Assembly: GCA_963744225.1 (NCBI GenBank)
Contig: CAVUSV010000005.1
Span: 454,313 to 518,312 of the forward strand
DNA: 64,000 nt
DNA from: Bog-473 sp963744225
Lineage (GTDB): Bacteria; Actinomycetota; Acidimicrobiia; Acidimicrobiales; RAAP-2
Direction of reading: 5' to 3'
In this document: in pieces, positions 61,701-64,000 of the stretch
Layout: the number at the start of each line of letters is the position of its first letter
Numbering within the stretch: position 1 is the first letter of the stretch
Position numbers and translations under genes: made by a program
The notes under the pieces: model-generated
Databases searched by the model: none
Told to the model about the DNA's origin: nothing
The model's input: only the letters and a program-made list of their open reading frames with translations

Positions 61701-62323
61701 GACCGATCACGGTAGGGATACTGCGCCACGTGCGCCTGGAGCACCGCGACGGCGTCGGCTGCCCGGCGCTCGCCGATCAGTTCTTCGGCATAGTCGTCGA
61801 CGGTACCGGCATGGATCTCGGTCAGCCTGGCTATTTCACCGGCGGCCCATTCCTCGCCAACGAACTCGTCGAGCGCCGGGCCGGTCCACAATTGCAACGC
61901 CTGCTGAAGGCCAAGTACCCGATCCTCGGAGCGGGAGGCCGCAGCGACGGCGCGGCAGAACTGCGACGCGTCGACGTCGCATTCCAAGGCGTAACCCGTG
62001 CTTGACGTGAGAAGCACCTCGAGCCCGACTGCCGAACGAAGTCGCGAGACGGTCGTCCGGAGCGCTCCGGGAGAGACGCTGAGCACGTCCGCAAGCATCT
62101 CCGAGCGCAGCCGGCGCGGCGCATGCAGCGCCAGCAGGGCCAAGAGACGCCGCTGACTGGGGCTCGGGAGGTAGATAACCGATCCGTCGGTCGCCACCGC
62201 GCAGACATCGCCCAGCACTCGGACGCCCGCGATTTGGTCTGGTGAGCCGCCCACGGACCAATCCTCGCAGCTTGTATGGCTCTTCGGATTTCGACGGGAT
62301 GCGCCGTTTGCGAAGGTGAGCAC
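58772..62323 (-). CDS. SARP-like transcriptional regulator (BTAD-AAA-TPR)
   Basis: 1183-residue regulator. The N-terminal winged helix (VRVLGDVCAVATDG, YLPSPSQRRLLALLALHAPR, SPGALRTTVSRLRSAVG) and bacterial transcriptional activation domain (about 130-255; YRDRSRALLIRSLASCGRQA, GTEPSPEVVRTE) are followed by an AAA/NACHT-type ATPase (CVILGGEPGIGKTLLLAEFA Walker A; LMLDDLQWAEPTALLLVRHL Walker B) and a C-terminal half of about 500 residues of TPR-like helices. There is no C-terminal LuxR domain. It starts at GTG 62323 (GTG 62254 also possible). It likely activates the small-protein genes next to it, after sensing a signal through the ATPase/TPR half. Confidence 0.88.
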   Translation of the reverse strand: MLTFANGASRRNPKSHTSCEDWSVGGSPDQIAGVRVLGDVCAVATDGSVIYLPSPSQRRLLALLALHAPRRLRSEMLADVLSVSPGALRTTVSRLRSAVGLEVLLTSSTGYALECDVDASQFCRAVAAASRSEDRVLGLQQALQLWTGPALDEFVGEEWAAGEIARLTEIHAGTVDDYAEELIGERRAADAVAVLQAHVAQYPYRDRSRALLIRSLASCGRQADALRAFQDYRSLLVEELGTEPSPEVVRTERRVATGWDGSDSGPSQAATTTDAVIVPPPPELAHRADFIGRVAERDLLGAELAASVSGLRCVILGGEPGIGKTLLLAEFARSAVSTATVLYGRCDETGVPLEPFRTLIGSCVEHAPLELLTDHVARCGGELARIAPRLWAWVATAPRPTRSDDATERFLAFTAAADLLGRVAAHRPLVLMLDDLQWAEPTALLLVRHLVRALADAHILLVSSLRDPGEAVSDELHQTLALLERGEVRRVQLSGMEDDELASLAADVIPAVSDAERLHVVARLREETAGNPLYASQLIAHWAETGSTGSGDSADDVPPNLREVVWSRVHALGNEVSQVLAAASVLGVEVHEDLLFEMLDLPGPTVRAALDTSVGAGLLVDLGSVRRTTRFVHALIAKALYTQIGSSSRAHLHETAARSLVTRHPVPPPDVVVQLARHCALAGLASEALDWSVRAGEHALAHLAPIEAARHFRVALDIAEELDRPDTERADLIVRLGDAQHVAGDPLALATLEKGAELAGRAGNGETLMRAVLAADRGFMRLDSGATSYLAMVEAAVAAADPTDTANYARLLAILAQSLTYTARAERRTAFAHQALALAEATGSPTLLAQVGPAVVSALWGPGTAQLRGRVAARVLTAAEATGDPRLQFGARLTAYSVAVESADPIVAAHSLAGIRSAVRSLGEPHLRWTAGLAEAFDAMMAGRLDESQSIAAATLDLGLQIGVPDAFALFAAQFFVIGTFAGRHDELFPLVEQAQRENPELLAFKVAYGIICAAVDRRDEARGILCEGMADGFAEIPRDNIWMTSVIGCAVLAIELDDVDAAAQLLPIVEPYAGEVAFNGITSQGPIAAYVGKLASLLGRHDLAEDHLRSALATAVGFGWTYHRATTLFALAQARHRRLGTLDAEGRSWLSEAAELCRAYGFKSWTVPIDALAAEGGLPTRW

Positions 62324-62464
62324 TCGATGCCAGGGGGACGGGAATGTGCCTCACTGACCTGGCGTCCGGGGCTGGGCAGACCTATGCCCCACTCCAAGTT
62401 CCCGTGATCGGCTCAAGGATCCCTGGTTCGGAGCGGATCAGTTCGAAGCCTGAGAGCAGGCAAG

Positions 62465-62728
62465 TTAGCTCCGAAGTTGTGCGGTGAGACCGTCAACCTC
62501 CATCTCGGCGTACTCGTTTTCGGCGTACGGTCCGACCGCACCCTCAACGACCTCGCGCACTGCCGCCACTGATTCGCCCTCCCAGATGCAGATGCCGAGT
62601 CGGTGATCGGGGGTAGCCGTGTGGACTGGCAGCGCCACACTTGGAGGAAGCCCTCCCTCCAACGCTTTGGCCTCTGCTGCCTTAAAACCTTCTGGGTCAT
62701 GGATTCGATGGATCACAGACACAAACAT
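62465..62728 (-). CDS. Small hypothetical protein, DABB-like
   Basis: 87-residue protein: MFVSVIHRIHDPEGFKAAEA, GLPPSVALPVHTATPDHRLG, ICIWEGESVAAVREVVEGAV, EYAEMEVDGLTAQLRS. The FVxVxHxIxDP opening and the WEGES.....VR segment resemble small proteins of the dimeric alpha/beta-barrel class. It is upstream of the regulator gene, on the same strand, with 141 bases between. Unknown function. Confidence 0.7.
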   Translation of the reverse strand: MFVSVIHRIHDPEGFKAAEAKALEGGLPPSVALPVHTATPDHRLGICIWEGESVAAVREVVEGAVGPYAENEYAEMEVDGLTAQLRS

Positions 62729-62889
62729 GGAGTCTCCCAGGCATGATGGTCAGACTGCGTATTTCGCAGTCCGTTTCTCTGTCATGACATTCTGGGAAAT
62801 CCGCTGTTACAGATGCGCGTCACCTCTAGCCTGTCGGTTGTCCCATCGTCAGCGCCCAACGATGCGGTGCGGGTGTCCCGCCCTGCCAC

Positions 62890-63360
62890 AGAATCTCCTC
62901 TCTGGAAGAAGCGGTCTCATATGACGACAGGGCGATTGTGGGAGATCTCGTCGCTGGTGCGCGCAACGGAATCCTGGCCACCATCGGCGAGGACGGTACT
63001 CCACAGTTCTCTCAAAGATCGACCACCACCTGGCCTACCCTTCTACTCGAAGCTGATCCGATTCTCGACCACGACGATTCGCACCAAGGGCCGCAATCTG
63101 CTGCGGGACCCCAGGGCCTCGCTCCATGTCTCCGGTCGGGACTTCTTCAACTTCGCGGTCGTCACTGGAACGATCTCGTTGGCGGTGGCCCATGAGTCCG
63201 ATGACGACGCCGTCGAGAAGCTGTTCGAGATCCATTCCGGACTGGGAGCAGCATCGGAGCGGGACGGGTTCGGCATGGACATGCTGGCGCACCTCGACCG
63301 GATGGCGGTCGACTGCCCTCACGTCAAGCGCATCTACGGTCAGATTCTGGACCGACTGGG
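62890..63360 (+). pseudogene. PPOX-class flavin/F420-dependent oxidoreductase, disrupted
   Basis: A pyridoxamine 5'-phosphate oxidase-like split-barrel gene broken over three frames: YDDRAIVGDLVAGARNGILA with TIGEDGTPQ in the first, IDHHLAYPSTRS in the second, and RFSTTTIRTKGRNLLRDPRA, SLHVSGRDFFNFAVVTGTIS and VKRIYG in the third. Two frame changes lie within about 80 bases, and there is no start codon in the first frame before YDDRA, so a base error alone does not repair it easily. The reading frame then runs without a stop into the next gene start. Confidence 0.65.
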
Positions 63361-63400
63361 GGCGCCTGCCTGGTCCGATCACAGGAAGGATCCGTCAGCC

Positions 63401-63500
63401 ATGAGCAAGGACGATGAAATCGATCAGCTTCGCCGTGGTGTGCGGTATCTCATGGACCGCAGCACAATCCTCCATTGCATCTCGGTGCACAGCCGAGGGC
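63401..63500 (+). pseudogene. SnoaL-like gene remnant (N-terminus only)
   Basis: ATG 63401, with GGAAGGA upstream, starts MSKDDEIDQLRRGVRYLMDR, STILHCISVHSRGHDRH, a standard SnoaL-like/NTF2 N-terminal helix (LMDRxxIxxCixxxxRGxDRHD). After RGHDRH the sequence diverges completely: the rest of the frame (to 63625) has no NTF2 features. It is a truncated gene behind the broken PPOX gene. Confidence 0.65.
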
Positions 63501-63719
63501 ACGACCGCCACTCGGCCTCCCAGCACCAGCGCCCGGTCCTGTGGGCGGCCTGCCAGACCACCTCCCTGGGCGTTCTCTCTCGCCAAGCCTGGAGAGGCCT
63601 TCAACTGAGTAAAGTATGGTTCTAGTGAGAAGGACATCACACTGTTCTCGATAGCCACGACTGTTCTATATCGTCTAAAAGACCGAGGGCGCGATCGGTG
63701 TCATTTTCAGAAAACTGTT

Positions 63720-63962
63720 GTGACGCTCGCAGAAACGGGCACTTCGTTGCGGGGAAGGACGCTGTGGAAGCCGAGTTTGTTCGCGCACAAAGTCGACAAC
63801 GGCGTTGCCGTCATTGCCATTGATCGCCCGCAGACGGCCAACGCCCAGAATCCACAAATGCTCCAGGAGCTTGATGAGGCCGGGAAGCTCTCAGACCGTG
63901 ATCCTGAGGTCAGAGTCGTGAGACTGCGCAGCGAGGGGAAGCACTTCTCGGCCGGCAAGTAA
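63720..63962 (+). pseudogene. Enoyl-CoA hydratase/isomerase remnant (N-terminus)
   Basis: FAHKVDNGVAVIAIDRPQTA, NAQNPQMLQELDEAGKLSDR and VRLRSEGKHFSAG form the N-terminal third of a crotonase-fold enzyme, up to the first oxyanion-hole motif (HFSAG), where the frame ends at TAA 63960-63962. The family normally continues with HD and a second oxyanion region. The few bases left in the window do not restore it in any frame. It is truncated, or broken by an indel just before the window end. Confidence 0.65.
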
Positions 63963-64000
63963 CGACGGGCAGGGAGGTGGTGACCCTCTCTCGGCCCACA

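Noticed and set aside
1..64000. Search for CRISPR arrays, insertion sequences, integrases or phage genes
   Set aside because: No regularly spaced repeats, transposase or integrase motifs, or structural phage genes were seen; the gene scars have no flanking element I can identify.

Overview
The window is about 62-65% G+C by eye and looks like a chromosomal segment from a member of the Actinomycetota. The evidence is the GTG/ATGA-coupled operons, an actinobacterial SOS box, decaprenyl-phosphoryl-arabinose (DPA) enzymes, a BTAD/AAA/TPR regulator, DUF5996 and TIGR03086 proteins, and an encapsulin with encapsulated ferritin. The gene mix (hyuAB, P450, SnoaL-like, SDR, VOC and TetR genes) would suit an Acidimicrobiia-like soil or water lineage, but that placement is inference. 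No rRNA, tRNA, CRISPR array, phage block or intact insertion sequence was recognised.

Layout. 1-2.9 kb: a badly frameshifted membrane PAS/GGDEF protein, a DedA protein and a small Thr/Pro-rich membrane-anchored protein. 3.0-10.2 kb: a two-component pair followed by a tightly coupled operon of a second small anchored protein, FAD:protein FMN transferase (ApbE), a ferric-reductase-like haem membrane protein, a NuoF-like flavo-Fe/S protein, a short ferredoxin and a membrane-anchored phosphodiester glycosidase. Every junction is a 1-7 base overlap. This is the best candidate here for a little-described electron-transfer system. 10.2-13.3 kb: the same strand continues into three DPA synthesis genes (UbiA-family phosphoribosyltransferase, DprE1, DprE2). 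13.3-16.0 kb: small proteins, DUF5996 and a zinc-less DksA-like protein. 16.6-18.3 kb: an acetolactate-synthase-like ThDP enzyme. 18.4-21.6 kb: a GH13 glucosidase translationally coupled to an orphan amino-acid-type binding protein.

21.8-31 kb: nucleoside hydrolase, hydrolase-cyclase fusion, msrB-msrA, a pyrimidine reductase-like protein, the encapsulin pair, SnoaL, SDR, STAS and VOC proteins. 31.6-35.5 kb: hyuB-hyuA. 35.6-36.2 kb: remnants of two dead genes. 36.2-38.2 kb: a UvrD-like helicase whose start codon lies inside a perfect LexA box. 38.5-44.4 kb: FtsH, a conserved unknown, a nitrobindin-like protein, a protein with two copies of one helical domain, TetR and a UBP zinc-finger protein. 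44.8-47.7 kb: VOC, a 55-residue protein and a disulfide-oxidoreductase-like flavoprotein lacking the usual catalytic His, then remnants. 47.7-53.4 kb: TetR with a candidate operator, P450, a methyltransferase-AhpD fusion, OsmC and a flavin monooxygenase. 53.5-62.7 kb: YdeI-like protein, secreted alpha-L-rhamnosidase, several small dimeric alpha/beta-barrel-like proteins and a 1183-residue SARP-like regulator. 62.9-64 kb: broken PPOX, SnoaL and crotonase genes.

Several well-conserved genes carry single-base frameshifts, most densely in 1-13 kb, and some fall in short homopolymers. They are more likely assembly errors than true decay, so most are annotated as genes with the break noted. Short orphan fragments are annotated as pseudogenes.
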